Origin: JAGVJT01 sp964513205 | Lineage (GTDB): Bacteria; Pseudomonadota; Gammaproteobacteria; Legionellales; Legionellaceae | Assembly (NCBI GenBank): GCA_964513205.1 | Contig: CAZELP010000007.1 | Coordinates: forward strand, 1-64,000 | DNA length: 64,000 nucleotides | Direction: 5' to 3' | Part shown: positions 44,667-52,814 of the stretch, piece by piece | Numbering within the stretch: position 1 is the stretch's first letter | Layout of the letters: every line of letters starts with the position of its first letter | Made by a program: the position numbers and the translations under genes | The notes under the pieces: model-generated | Database searches by the model: none | Told to the model about the DNA's origin: nothing | The model's input: the letters and a program-made list of their open reading frames with translations, nothing else

Positions 44667-45674
44667 TCAACTTTCTTTTATAGTTAATCCAAAATGCTGA
44701 TACGCCAAAGACGTCGCCATTCGACCTCTGGCTGTTCGCATCAAGTAGCCTTGTTGAATCAAATATGGCTCAATCACATCCTCAATGGTCCCCTTTTCTT
44801 CTCCAATTGCCGCAGCAATACTTTCCACACCAACAGGCCCACCATCAAAACGCTCAATCACAGAACGCAGTAATTTTCGGTCCATAATGTCAAAGCCATG
44901 ATCGTCAACTTGCAATTTTTCCAGAGCAAAATAGGCCATTTCTTGTGTAATGCAACCATTGTTTGTCACTTCAGCATAGTCTCGAACACGACGCAAAAGA
45001 CGATTGGCAATTCGAGGAGTCCCTCTTGAGCGTTTTGCTATTTCCAAAGCACCTTTTTCATCAATTTGAACTGTCAATAAACGAGAAGAACGTAAAACAA
45101 TCTGGGTCAACTCCTCAACCGAATAAAACTCTAGACGCTGCACAATGCCAAAACGATCACGCAAAGGAGAAGTTAAAGAGCCAGCACGTGTGGTTGCACC
45201 AATCAATGTAAAAGGAGGTAAATCAAGTTTAATTGAGCGAGCGGCAGGCCCCTCTCCAATCAGGATATCGAGCTTATAATCTTCCATAGCGGGATACAAA
45301 ATCTCTTCGATCACAGGACTCAATCGATGGATTTCATCGATAAAAAGAACGTCTTTTTCTTGTAGGTTAGTCAATAAGGCTGCAATATCCCCTGCTTTTT
45401 CAAGCACAGGGCCGGATGTTTGTCGTAAGTTAACGCCCAATTCATGCGCGATAATATTGGCCAGTGTCGTTTTCCCCAGTCCCGGAGGACCAAAAATTAA
45501 CACATGATCGAGTGGCTCGCCGCGCTTCAAAGCTGCCTGGATAAACACTTGCATCTGAAGACGAACATCAGTTTGACCAATATATTCATCCAAATGTAAA
45601 GGACGAATTGCACGATCAAAGACCTCTTCTCTCGTTGTGGATTGCACGCTCACTAAACGATCGCTTTCTAGCAT
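44667..45674 (-). CDS. ruvB: Holliday junction branch-migration ATPase RuvB
   Basis: 335 aa AAA+ motor. Walker A GPPGLGKTTLAN, Walker B VLFIDEIHRLSP, sensor GATTRAGSLTSPLRDRFG, and the C-terminal winged helix that binds DNA (VEPYLIQQGYLMRTARGR). It drives branch migration with RuvA. ruvA and ruvC are not in the window next to it. It is upstream of tolQ on the same strand, as in several gammaproteobacteria. Confidence 0.97.
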   Translation of the reverse strand: MLESDRLVSVQSTTREEVFDRAIRPLHLDEYIGQTDVRLQMQVFIQAALKRGEPLDHVLIFGPPGLGKTTLANIIAHELGVNLRQTSGPVLEKAGDIAALLTNLQEKDVLFIDEIHRLSPVIEEILYPAMEDYKLDILIGEGPAARSIKLDLPPFTLIGATTRAGSLTSPLRDRFGIVQRLEFYSVEELTQIVLRSSRLLTVQIDEKGALEIAKRSRGTPRIANRLLRRVRDYAEVTNNGCITQEMAYFALEKLQVDDHGFDIMDRKLLRSVIERFDGGPVGVESIAAAIGEEKGTIEDVIEPYLIQQGYLMRTARGRMATSLAYQHFGLTIKES

Positions 45675-45767
45675 AATAGGACGCTTATTGTTTTATCTTG
45701 ATTTAAAGTACTTACGCGTAGTAAGACCCCATATTTTTTATCAAATTGAGTATATCACAAGCTCTAT

Positions 45768-47666
45768 TTATCTGTAAGGATCGATTAACATGAACTGTGC
45801 TTTAAAAGGAGCCACATACGTCATCACCCGCTCAATTAGTAATTCGTTGGTTGGGTCCTCAATGCCTAGTTTCATGATTTGGCGAGCAGAGTCGACATAC
45901 AAAATTTTCACATTGTTTCGCTTCAACCACCTTAGCGTTCTCAATGAAACAAGAGGTTCATAATGCGCCAAAGCCACTTCAAGCGTACTTTTAGGAAAAC
46001 ACTGTAAATCGTACTGTCTCGCCAGCCAACGTATCAGCTCGCTGGCAGTTAATAAATTCATTTGACATAAAACATTTCCCAAACGCGTTCCTGTTCGATT
46101 ATGCTCGGCAATTGCAAGCTCTAATTGTTGCGGTGTAATTTTTTTTGCCTCAAGCAATAAGTCACCGAGCCTTCTGCGATAAGGCGTTAAAATATGACTT
46201 CCAGGAAAAGTATGCTCTGTTTTATCCCAAACAAAAGTTGCAGCCGGAACCACATTCGTCGATATCGGCGCAGTTACTTGTGTTTTAAAGAAAATAAAAT
46301 AAGCTCGCAGCACCGCATTTAGATTGAGTAAATTACCATAAAACATCCGTGGTATAGATAAAAATGCAGGCCCCCAACTGTAAATGCGTTTGACGGCAAT
46401 AACACGTTGAATCATCCGCTCAATCATCACAAAAGTTACCCCAATAATCAGCCACCAGACCCAAGGATGAAGATGAAACTGCTCATGCAAAGAAGGATAA
46501 CTGGGATTGGACTGCGTACAAAAACCGTAAGCAACCCAAAATAAAAATACAAAATAGCTAAATCCATTGATAAAGTGACTAATAAATCCTTTCCTGTCAT
46601 GTGATAAAGAGTAACGTATTCGCCATTGCTCTGGCCATGGATTATGTTCCCATTCTTGAAACACAATGCCGATAATCCAGCGCGCTTTTTGCCGTACAGA
46701 TTTTTTGTAAGACATGGGGAAAAGTGCGCGAGTCGCAATATATTCTTTGCGCACTTTTTGAACATATTTTTTTCTAAAAAGTCCAACAGACTCCCAGCGC
46801 ATCCTCACAATGGGCTGCATCACAAATGATTGTTTTAGATTAAGAAGTCGAATAGCCAAAGATGTTCGATAATCTTCGGTCAAAGTATCTGTTGAAAAAG
46901 GGCCATTTCCTCTTTCTTGATGAATCAATTCAATGGCCTTTCGAGAAAAAACTGTCCCAACTCCAGCAGACGGAACATGTGCACCAATGGCTTCCCGCAC
47001 CACAATGTCTTTAGTATGATTTTCAGAAAATTCATCTGCATACAACCAATGTGTAAATCGCCAAGAAGGCACGCGCAAAGGAAAAACAGGGATTTGAATC
47101 ATGTCTTTCCCTGGAATAAGATAATTGTAAAGCTTTAATGAAAGCGGATGAATGATGTCTTCGGAATCATGAAAAACAATCATGTCAAATTTAATTCCAT
47201 GTTTTTGCTCATAAACGCGCATGCCTTGATAAATTTGATTTAGATTTTCAGCTTTGTTGGTTGGTCCTGGTTGTTGATTGATAACCCACTCGACATGCGT
47301 GTGCTTTTGCGCAACGCTTTGAACCTCTTTTAGAGTTGTCGGATCATTGGCATACACCCCAACAAAAATAGAATATTTTTGATAATCAATGGAGTAGATA
47401 TTATGCTCCAGCATGGTCCCAATAACGCCTGCTTCGTGCCAGCATGGCACAAGAATTGCGATGTATTGCTCTGGTTTATCTGCCAGCTGTTTATATGTTA
47501 AGGGTGGATAACGACGACGTTTTAAATAACGTTTAAACGCCCTAATCCAATAATTAAAATCAATAAATAAATCGTCTAAACCAGAAAAAACAAACAGTAA
47601 AGACAAACCAACCAAAAGGTACCACATGAGAAAATATAGAGAAATAATCGAATCTTGCCAGTTCAT
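45768..47666 (-). CDS. NfrB-like membrane glycosyltransferase with C-terminal MshEN (c-di-GMP-type) domain
   Basis: 632 aa. N-terminal membrane helix, GT2 domain with YIAILVPCWHEAGVI, the acidic motif IVFHDSEDIIH, TLTEDYRTSLAIRLL and the processive-synthase signature QKARW near 325, then three or four membrane helices. Residues about 500-570 form an MshEN/T2SSE_N domain: two RLGxxL units, RLGDLLLEAKKITPQQ and RLGNVLCQMNLLTASE, the pattern that binds cyclic di-GMP in MshE and E. coli NfrB. The domain order matches NfrB, a c-di-GMP-activated exopolysaccharide synthase and phage N4 receptor component. Positions usually Gly in the motif are Lys and Asn here, so binding is uncertain. Overlaps the NfrA-like gene by 4 bp. 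Confidence 0.82.
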   Translation of the reverse strand: MNWQDSIISLYFLMWYLLVGLSLLFVFSGLDDLFIDFNYWIRAFKRYLKRRRYPPLTYKQLADKPEQYIAILVPCWHEAGVIGTMLEHNIYSIDYQKYSIFVGVYANDPTTLKEVQSVAQKHTHVEWVINQQPGPTNKAENLNQIYQGMRVYEQKHGIKFDMIVFHDSEDIIHPLSLKLYNYLIPGKDMIQIPVFPLRVPSWRFTHWLYADEFSENHTKDIVVREAIGAHVPSAGVGTVFSRKAIELIHQERGNGPFSTDTLTEDYRTSLAIRLLNLKQSFVMQPIVRMRWESVGLFRKKYVQKVRKEYIATRALFPMSYKKSVRQKARWIIGIVFQEWEHNPWPEQWRIRYSLSHDRKGFISHFINGFSYFVFLFWVAYGFCTQSNPSYPSLHEQFHLHPWVWWLIIGVTFVMIERMIQRVIAVKRIYSWGPAFLSIPRMFYGNLLNLNAVLRAYFIFFKTQVTAPISTNVVPAATFVWDKTEHTFPGSHILTPYRRRLGDLLLEAKKITPQQLELAIAEHNRTGTRLGNVLCQMNLLTASELIRWLARQYDLQCFPKSTLEVALAHYEPLVSLRTLRWLKRNNVKILYVDSARQIMKLGIEDPTNELLIERVMTYVAPFKAQFMLIDPYR

Positions 47667-49360
47667 AATTTCACATAAAGTAAGAGTTGTAGTAGTTGGT
47701 TGTTATAATACTTCCCGTAAGGATTCTGAACGGCTCCTGCAGGAAGATAAACCCCTCGAATTAAATCATAACGAACTTCAAAATTATAACGATTGGACGG
47801 GATAAAACCGATACTGGGTCCTATTTCAGCGTAATTGTTGTAAAACAATCGCTGGACATCATAAACCATGATGCCTCTGGCGTAGACATTTACGATACTA
47901 CTTTTATATTGCAGTAGACGGATCCCCTGGTGGGATTTTGCAACGCCGATCACATTGTTTTGATAACGAGAAAAGTAGGTAAGGTCGTTATAATAAAGGC
48001 TATAATAATCAAGGCTCCATCGTGGTTTATCGTAATAAGCAGGATTTTTGCCCACCTCCTGATAATACATATAACCTCCGCGAAAATCGCTTCTCCATCG
48101 CGGTCTATCTCGATACACCAAATCGTACGCGGCGCCCATTTCACCGTACAAAATGAGAGGGATATTTTTCAATGGTGACATCTGGGCACCTATCCCTATA
48201 ATTTGTACATCATCCTCGAAAATCTGCGAAATCTGCCCCAAACTCGCAGCTTTTGATTGATTGTCATCTGTAGTTTGAGAAAAGACATATTCACGTGTTC
48301 TCCAAGCATTTTGCTGCTCTACGCCCAGTCGCTCAATAAACTGAGTTACGGTTAGACCAAAGCGCGTTTGAGTAAAAGGCATTGCAAAAAACTCACCAAA
48401 GTAAGGCGGAGAAAATAGCTTTGTCTGCTGGCCACGTAAAGTGGTCATGGCATTTTGTGCCTCTAACACAAAAGGTTCGTCAGTTTTAGCATAAGTTGCC
48501 CATTCAAAATACCGATATGCCAATTTGTTTTCACCGATATCGTTATATAAATAGGCAATTTGCATGGCCAATTTAGGGTCATGTGTCATTGCATACGCAC
48601 GGGTCAAATACTCTATTGCCAATGCGCGTTGATGTAAAGAAAGTGCCAGATAACCAGCCTCTTTGAGTGCTTTTATGTCGGTTGGATGGCGTTTTACATG
48701 TTGCTGGATATAAGAAAAAGCTCGTTTTTTATCGACATGGCGTAGAGAATAAAAACGATCAAGTCCAGATATGGGTAAAGCTTGTTGAGAGGGTTGCGTC
48801 TGAACATCGCGATGAGGAAGAGAGGTTTGTGACACTTCTCTTTCTGTGGTTACACTCGAAGGTACATGAACCCATTCAACATGCGCCTCATCTTGATAAA
48901 AGGGTAAAAATGAAGCCATGGCCTCAATACCGGCTTGCGCTTTTGTGCGCCAATGCGACAATGGTTCGTATAAGACCGCTTCTTCAAACAATTTCTTTGA
49001 ACTTTCCCAGTCCCCTATTTTATAGTAAGCATAAGCAAGCTGGTAAGTATAAATACTCATGCCAGGCGCATTTGCATGAATCCGACGAAGAAAAACAACA
49101 GCCTCGTGATATTGCCCCATTTCAAGTAGCATTTCAGAAAGCTCTATTAAAGCGGGCAGATCGTTAGGATCTTGTGTCAGAATCACTTCTAGTGCTTTTT
49201 TTGCAACAGCAGGATTTTCAAATTTGTATCGATAATACTTGTTCATCAATACTTCCGGATCACGACGAAAACTAGAGGATTGATGCACCGCAAGCAAAGC
49301 CAGCACAATAAAGATGACAAGAAAAATGACCAACAACTTTAGAAACAATCGCTTTAACAT
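47663..49360 (-). CDS. NfrA-like TPR and outer-membrane barrel protein
   Basis: 565 aa. An N-terminal hydrophobic segment (LKLLVIFLVIFIVLALLAV) anchors or exports it; TPR units follow at about 35-130 and again at 200-310 (for example YTYQLAYAYYKIGDWESSKKLFEEA). The last 200 residues are aromatic-rich with alternating strands and end in LLLYVKL, like an outer-membrane beta barrel of the NfrA/BcsC C-terminal type. Together with the glycosyltransferase it would make and export a polysaccharide. It starts 9 bp after the pilin gene. Confidence 0.75.
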   Translation of the reverse strand: MLKRLFLKLLVIFLVIFIVLALLAVHQSSSFRRDPEVLMNKYYRYKFENPAVAKKALEVILTQDPNDLPALIELSEMLLEMGQYHEAVVFLRRIHANAPGMSIYTYQLAYAYYKIGDWESSKKLFEEAVLYEPLSHWRTKAQAGIEAMASFLPFYQDEAHVEWVHVPSSVTTEREVSQTSLPHRDVQTQPSQQALPISGLDRFYSLRHVDKKRAFSYIQQHVKRHPTDIKALKEAGYLALSLHQRALAIEYLTRAYAMTHDPKLAMQIAYLYNDIGENKLAYRYFEWATYAKTDEPFVLEAQNAMTTLRGQQTKLFSPPYFGEFFAMPFTQTRFGLTVTQFIERLGVEQQNAWRTREYVFSQTTDDNQSKAASLGQISQIFEDDVQIIGIGAQMSPLKNIPLILYGEMGAAYDLVYRDRPRWRSDFRGGYMYYQEVGKNPAYYDKPRWSLDYYSLYYNDLTYFSRYQNNVIGVAKSHQGIRLLQYKSSIVNVYARGIMVYDVQRLFYNNYAEIGPSIGFIPSNRYNFEVRYDLIRGVYLPAGAVQNPYGKYYNNQLLQLLLYVKL

Positions 49361-49369
49361 AAATCCAAC

Positions 49370-49780
49370 CTATGGATGGCAAGACGAAGGAGCATATTTT
49401 TTGTTTAAAGTACCAAGATGACATGACCATCTCAAATCGCCATCATCATCAAGCGTTGGCATGAGAATCAATGTGCCATTTTCAATTTGCTGCGTATAGA
49501 CAATGGTCACTTTTCCAGCCGCACCTATCTGAATTGATTTTACATTTTCAGTGGACTGAGGACTGCGATAACGCGCGTCCTCTGAAGAGTTTGGTAATTG
49601 ATGAGTTGCCAATACGTAATCAGCAACAGCAAGCTTGGCGGATTCGGCCAAATGCAGACCTTCTCCAACACGAGCTTTTATCACATAAGTTTGATAAGTG
49701 GGAATAGCAAACGAAGCAAGAACACCGATGATTACAATCACAATCATCAATTCAAGCAAAGAAAATCCTTTTCTTTTCAT
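49370..49780 (-). CDS. type IV pilin (PilA/PilE-like)
   Basis: 136 aa. Class III signal KRKG|FSLLELMIVIVIIGVL with processing after Gly5, so PilD-type peptidase should cleave and methylate Phe6; Glu10 supplies the conserved Glu5 of mature pilins. A C-terminal disulfide loop is likely between Cys120 and Cys134. Length and loop fit a major pilin rather than a pseudopilin of the type II system, but a minor pilin cannot be excluded. AAGGATG is 12 bases upstream. It leads the pilin-NfrA-NfrB run, an unusual neighbourhood for a pilin. Confidence 0.88.
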   Translation of the reverse strand: MKRKGFSLLELMIVIVIIGVLASFAIPTYQTYVIKARVGEGLHLAESAKLAVADYVLATHQLPNSSEDARYRSPQSTENVKSIQIGAAGKVTIVYTQQIENGTLILMPTLDDDGDLRWSCHLGTLNKKYAPSSCHP

Positions 49781-49812
49781 CTCAACATCCTTGTCATTAC
49801 AACATTAAAAAG

Positions 49813-50790
49813 TTAGTGTTGTGCGCGTTGTTCTGCTTTTTTTTGTTTTTTTAGAGCACGTCTTTCTTGAATAATGTCAGAGACACACCCACCAATATGA
49901 GACTCACCGCGAAGTTTTGCCAATTGATGTTGTTTTTCTCGCTCGACATAACGTTGCCTTTGAACCGAAGATCGCTCAAAACAATGAGGACAACTGATTC
50001 CTTGTTGATATTGCTCGCTTTGCTTATCTGCTTCAGTGATAGGATAACGACACGCGTGACATTGGTCATAACGACCTTTTTTCAGATCATGATTGACCGC
50101 AACTCGCTCGTCAAACACAAAACACTCCCCTTCCCAGAGAGATTCTTTGGCCGGCACCTCTTCTAAATATTTTAGAATGCCGCCTTCCAAATGGTACACT
50201 TCATCAAAACCGAGCGTTTTAAGATAAGCAGTTGATTTTTCACAACGAATCCCGCCAGTACAAAACATCGCAACTTTCTTATGTTTTGCCGGGTCGAGAT
50301 TTTGTTTCACATATTCAGGAAATTCTCTAAAAGTAGTTGTTTTGGGGTTCAGAGCACCTTTGAATGTTCCAATCTCAAACTCATAGTCATTACGCGTATC
50401 AACCACAACCACCGATTCATCGGCAATCAGGTTATTCCAATCTTTGGGTTTAACATAAGTACCAACCACTTTTCTTGGGTCAATGCCCTCAACTCCCATC
50501 GTGACGATTTCTTTTTTAAGCTTCACTTTAGTTCGATTAAAAGGCATTACATCCGTAAACGACTCTTTGTGTGGAAGCTCTTGAAAAACAGGATACTGAG
50601 CAAACCACACATAAAGTGCGTCAATTGCTTCTCTAGAGCCTGCCACCGTACCATTGATGCCTTCTTGCGCCAACAACAAAGTGCCAAAAATTTGATTTTT
50701 TTTCATAAAATCCAATAAAGGCTCTCGATAAGATTCAAAGTGTTCTAAAGCGACAAATTTGTACAAAGCAGAAACAACATAGTTAGCCAT
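49813..50790 (-). CDS. trhO: tRNA uridine(34) hydroxylase, rhodanese-type (TrhO)
   Basis: 325 aa UPF0176/YceA family. N-terminal acylphosphatase-like part with AQEGINGTVAGS, central rhodanese domain with active Cys177 in MFCTGGIRC, and a C-terminal zinc-type pair CHAC...CPHC. TrhO hydroxylates wobble uridine with O2 to make 5-hydroxyuridine in tRNA. Stands 33 bp upstream of the pilin gene on the same strand, probably by chance. Confidence 0.93.
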   Translation of the reverse strand: MANYVVSALYKFVALEHFESYREPLLDFMKKNQIFGTLLLAQEGINGTVAGSREAIDALYVWFAQYPVFQELPHKESFTDVMPFNRTKVKLKKEIVTMGVEGIDPRKVVGTYVKPKDWNNLIADESVVVVDTRNDYEFEIGTFKGALNPKTTTFREFPEYVKQNLDPAKHKKVAMFCTGGIRCEKSTAYLKTLGFDEVYHLEGGILKYLEEVPAKESLWEGECFVFDERVAVNHDLKKGRYDQCHACRYPITEADKQSEQYQQGISCPHCFERSSVQRQRYVEREKQHQLAKLRGESHIGGCVSDIIQERRALKKQKKAEQRAQH

Positions 50791-50950
50791 AATTCACCAA
50801 CGCAAAAATAAAACGCCATTTTCTCATATTTTTACGTGAAATGAAAACGCTGAAAGCGCGTATTTTAAAATGGACAATAATTGCTTGAGTACAATGGCTT
50901 ATAAATGAGAAATATTCGGGTATTTCAGTTGCGGAATACTATTGTTTGTT

Positions 50951-50979
50951 AAGACTCTGCATTTAGAATGCAGAGTCTT
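50951..50979 (-). terminator. strong hairpin after the coiled-coil gene
   Basis: AAGACTCTGCATT at 50951-50963 and AATGCAGAGTCTT at 50967-50979 pair perfectly over 13 bp with a 3-base loop, just below the stop at 50987. Probably the terminator of the 50987-52048 gene. Confidence 0.7.
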
Positions 50980-50986
50980 TGCGGTT

Positions 50987-52048
50987 CTATCTAGGCTTGT
51001 TGCTGGATAAGTCATCCATTTCGATCTCAGTAGTCTGAGTATCAGTCTTAATTTCAGTCACAACCGCTTCATCACGTGTAACGTTTGCAAACCCTTTAAC
51101 CGCTCCCACCTTCTCTTTAAATTCATTACTCTTTTCTCTAGAAAAACATGCAACAAATTGCGAGACAGACTCTCTTAAGTTATGAATCAACGTTTGGATT
51201 GTGCTTATTTTATCACTTTCTGTGTAATGAGCTTCTGCTTGTGGAAGACCAGCGTCACGTTCAGGAATAAAAGACACCGCTCTAGGAACAGCATCGGCCT
51301 CAAGAAGATCACTCTTTTCGTCCTTCTTGTTCATTGTTTTCAATTCAATCTCCACTTGTTTTTTTGGAGCTTGAGCAAACAACTGAGATACGGCATGAAC
51401 CAGCGCATTAAAAGATTCAACTACATTCTCAAAAAGTTTTTTGGCTTGCGCAGAAAACGAAGACGCATTAGCATCACGAAGCGCCTGATCAAATCTCAGT
51501 AGAAACTGATCTAAATCCTGCATAACGTCCTTATCTTTTCGCTCCATTAGATTAGCTAAATCCCAAGCTGATTGATTGGGGCGTCTCTCTAAGTTTCTTA
51601 GCTCTTCTTCCAAACGGATTTTATCTGATTTAAGAGAAGTGACACGATTTAATTTTAACTTTAAACCCTGCATGTCTATAGATACCTGAAGTTTTTCTTC
51701 CTCCAAACGCCTTTTCTGTGGTTTAGTTAGACTAGGCGATTCCATAGACTTCGTTAGTTCTTCCTCTGTTTTTTCTAACTTATCTATTTTATTTTTTAAT
51801 TTAAGTTCGTCTAAATTTTTAAGCTGTTTAGAAATCAACACTAATTCTTCTTTAGTCTCTCTCATCTTGGATTTATCTTGATCAATTTCGCGATCCCATC
51901 CCTTAAGGGACTCACTAATTTTTTTAATGTTCTCTTCAGTCTTTTGTTGTATCTCCAAATTTTCCTTTTTAGTCTTTTGTTGCCTATCTAATTTTTCGCG
52001 AATTTTTCTAGCAGCATCAAGACCTCTTTTATTTGCTCCATTTCCCAT
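50987..52048 (-). CDS. coiled-coil protein, paralogue of the 55347-56093 product
   Basis: 353 aa, highly charged. Residues 1-175 are continuous coiled coil (Lys/Glu/Leu heptads). A second helical part follows with QAKKLFENVVESFNALVHAVSQLF (about 203-226, written here as two overlapping motifs QAKKLFENV and SFNALVHAV), then LIHNLRESVSQFV and a short acidic tail, EIEMDDLSSNKPR. The paralogue has QAKQLFENV, SFNAAVRAA, LISNLKKTVSQLV and VEMQDL in the same order. No known family; a structural or effector role is possible. GGAGAGAAG precedes the ATG, a promoter is visible upstream, and the next gene on the left is separated by a terminator. Confidence 0.7.
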   Translation of the reverse strand: MGNGANKRGLDAARKIREKLDRQQKTKKENLEIQQKTEENIKKISESLKGWDREIDQDKSKMRETKEELVLISKQLKNLDELKLKNKIDKLEKTEEELTKSMESPSLTKPQKRRLEEEKLQVSIDMQGLKLKLNRVTSLKSDKIRLEEELRNLERRPNQSAWDLANLMERKDKDVMQDLDQFLLRFDQALRDANASSFSAQAKKLFENVVESFNALVHAVSQLFAQAPKKQVEIELKTMNKKDEKSDLLEADAVPRAVSFIPERDAGLPQAEAHYTESDKISTIQTLIHNLRESVSQFVACFSREKSNEFKEKVGAVKGFANVTRDEAVVTEIKTDTQTTEIEMDDLSSNKPR

Positions 52049-52077
52049 GACTTCTCTCCATTTTCTTTAATAGTTCA

Positions 52078-52105
52078 AGTATAGGACAGATTAGCCGTAT
52101 TTCAA
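52078..52105 (-). promoter_or_regulatory. sigma70-like promoter of the coiled-coil gene
   Basis: On the minus strand TTGAAA (52105-52100) and TATACT (52083-52078) are 16 bases apart, 30 bases before the ATG at 52048. Confidence 0.5.
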
Positions 52106-52130
52106 CTTCAAAAGGTTTGGAGATTTTTTC

Positions 52131-52167
52131 TCAAATTATTTTTCTCAAGCATGCCGGGCTTTTTTAC
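52131..52167. repeat. 37-bp repeat upstream of coiled-coil paralogue (copy 1)
   Basis: Matches 56166-56202 at 36 of 37 positions (core TTTTTCTCAAGCATG, then CGGGCTTTTTTAC). Both copies lie 70-85 bases upstream of the start codon of a paralogous coiled-coil gene in the same orientation. It holds a T-run after a GC-rich patch, so it could also be the tail of an old terminator copied with the gene. Confidence 0.8.
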
Positions 52168-52223
52168 CAGGGTAAACGCATCTTGTGTTTTAACAAATGC
52201 AAATTGGTCATTCCCGTGAAAAC

Positions 52224-52726
52224 GCACTACTGTCCGGTTAATGTCATGCCCGCGTTAGGCGGGCATCCATGGTGGTGTTGGTAGAAGGTCTTCTGTAACT
52301 CAATAATTTGAGGAGGCTTCTGTTTTAGAGATAAAATACTAAGCGCGGTATCTATTGGTTTGTCAAATAATTAATAAGTACATTGGCCTGTATTGAATGC
52401 AGGTAAGGCTCTTTGCCTTCTCGAGCAACGCTAATTCGCCTAACAAGAGAGATGTACAAGTTTTTCTTACCTTTTTAATCAAATCTGATGTTATGGGCTT
52501 TAATATTTCTCGAAAAACGCCATTTTTCACCGTACGTCCTTGACCTAAATGGGGATTTATAACGCCATTCTTGGCGTTTTATCAAAGACGTGCAACTTCT
52601 TTTTTTTAACCAGATACCAACGCTCGGATCCGCGATCTCATACCCTCGATAAAATATTAAGCTCTCTACCAACACCACCATGGATGCCCGCCTAACGCGG
52701 GCATGACATTAACCGGACAGTAGTGC
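52224..52726. mobile_element. MITE-like element with 62-bp terminal inverted repeats
   Basis: The left arm 52224-52285 (GCACTACTGTCCGGTTAATG to GGTGTTGGTAGA) is the exact reverse complement of the right arm 52665-52726. The element is 503 bp and has no transposase frame. It is flanked by GTGAAAAC at 52216-52223 and ATGAAAAC at 52727-52734, an 8-bp target duplication with one mismatch. Each arm carries an inner palindrome, ATGCCCGC/GCGGGCAT. A 68-codon frame inside (52475-52681) starts in the arm and is not credible. It lies between the coiled-coil gene and the 781-codon gene; together with that, 52049-52814 holds promoter, repeat, this element and a terminator, no gene. Confidence 0.8.
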
Positions 52727-52753
52727 ATGAAAACTGAGTCAGTAGAGTCGGCC

Positions 52754-52796
52754 AACGGAACTTCTCCGTTAGCCGCTCGCAGAACTTTGTAGCGGC
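52754..52796 (-). terminator. double hairpin after the 781-codon gene
   Basis: Two stems follow the stop at 52815 on the minus strand: GCCGCT/AGCGGC (52772-52777 with 52791-52796) and AACGGA/TCCGTT (52754-52759 with 52765-52770). Confidence 0.5.
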
Positions 52797-52814
52797 TTCA
52801 TTCAAATCGAACGA

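Noticed and set aside
52475..52681. 68-codon frame inside the MITE-like element
   Set aside because: It starts in the inverted-repeat arm, has no start site and resembles no transposase.
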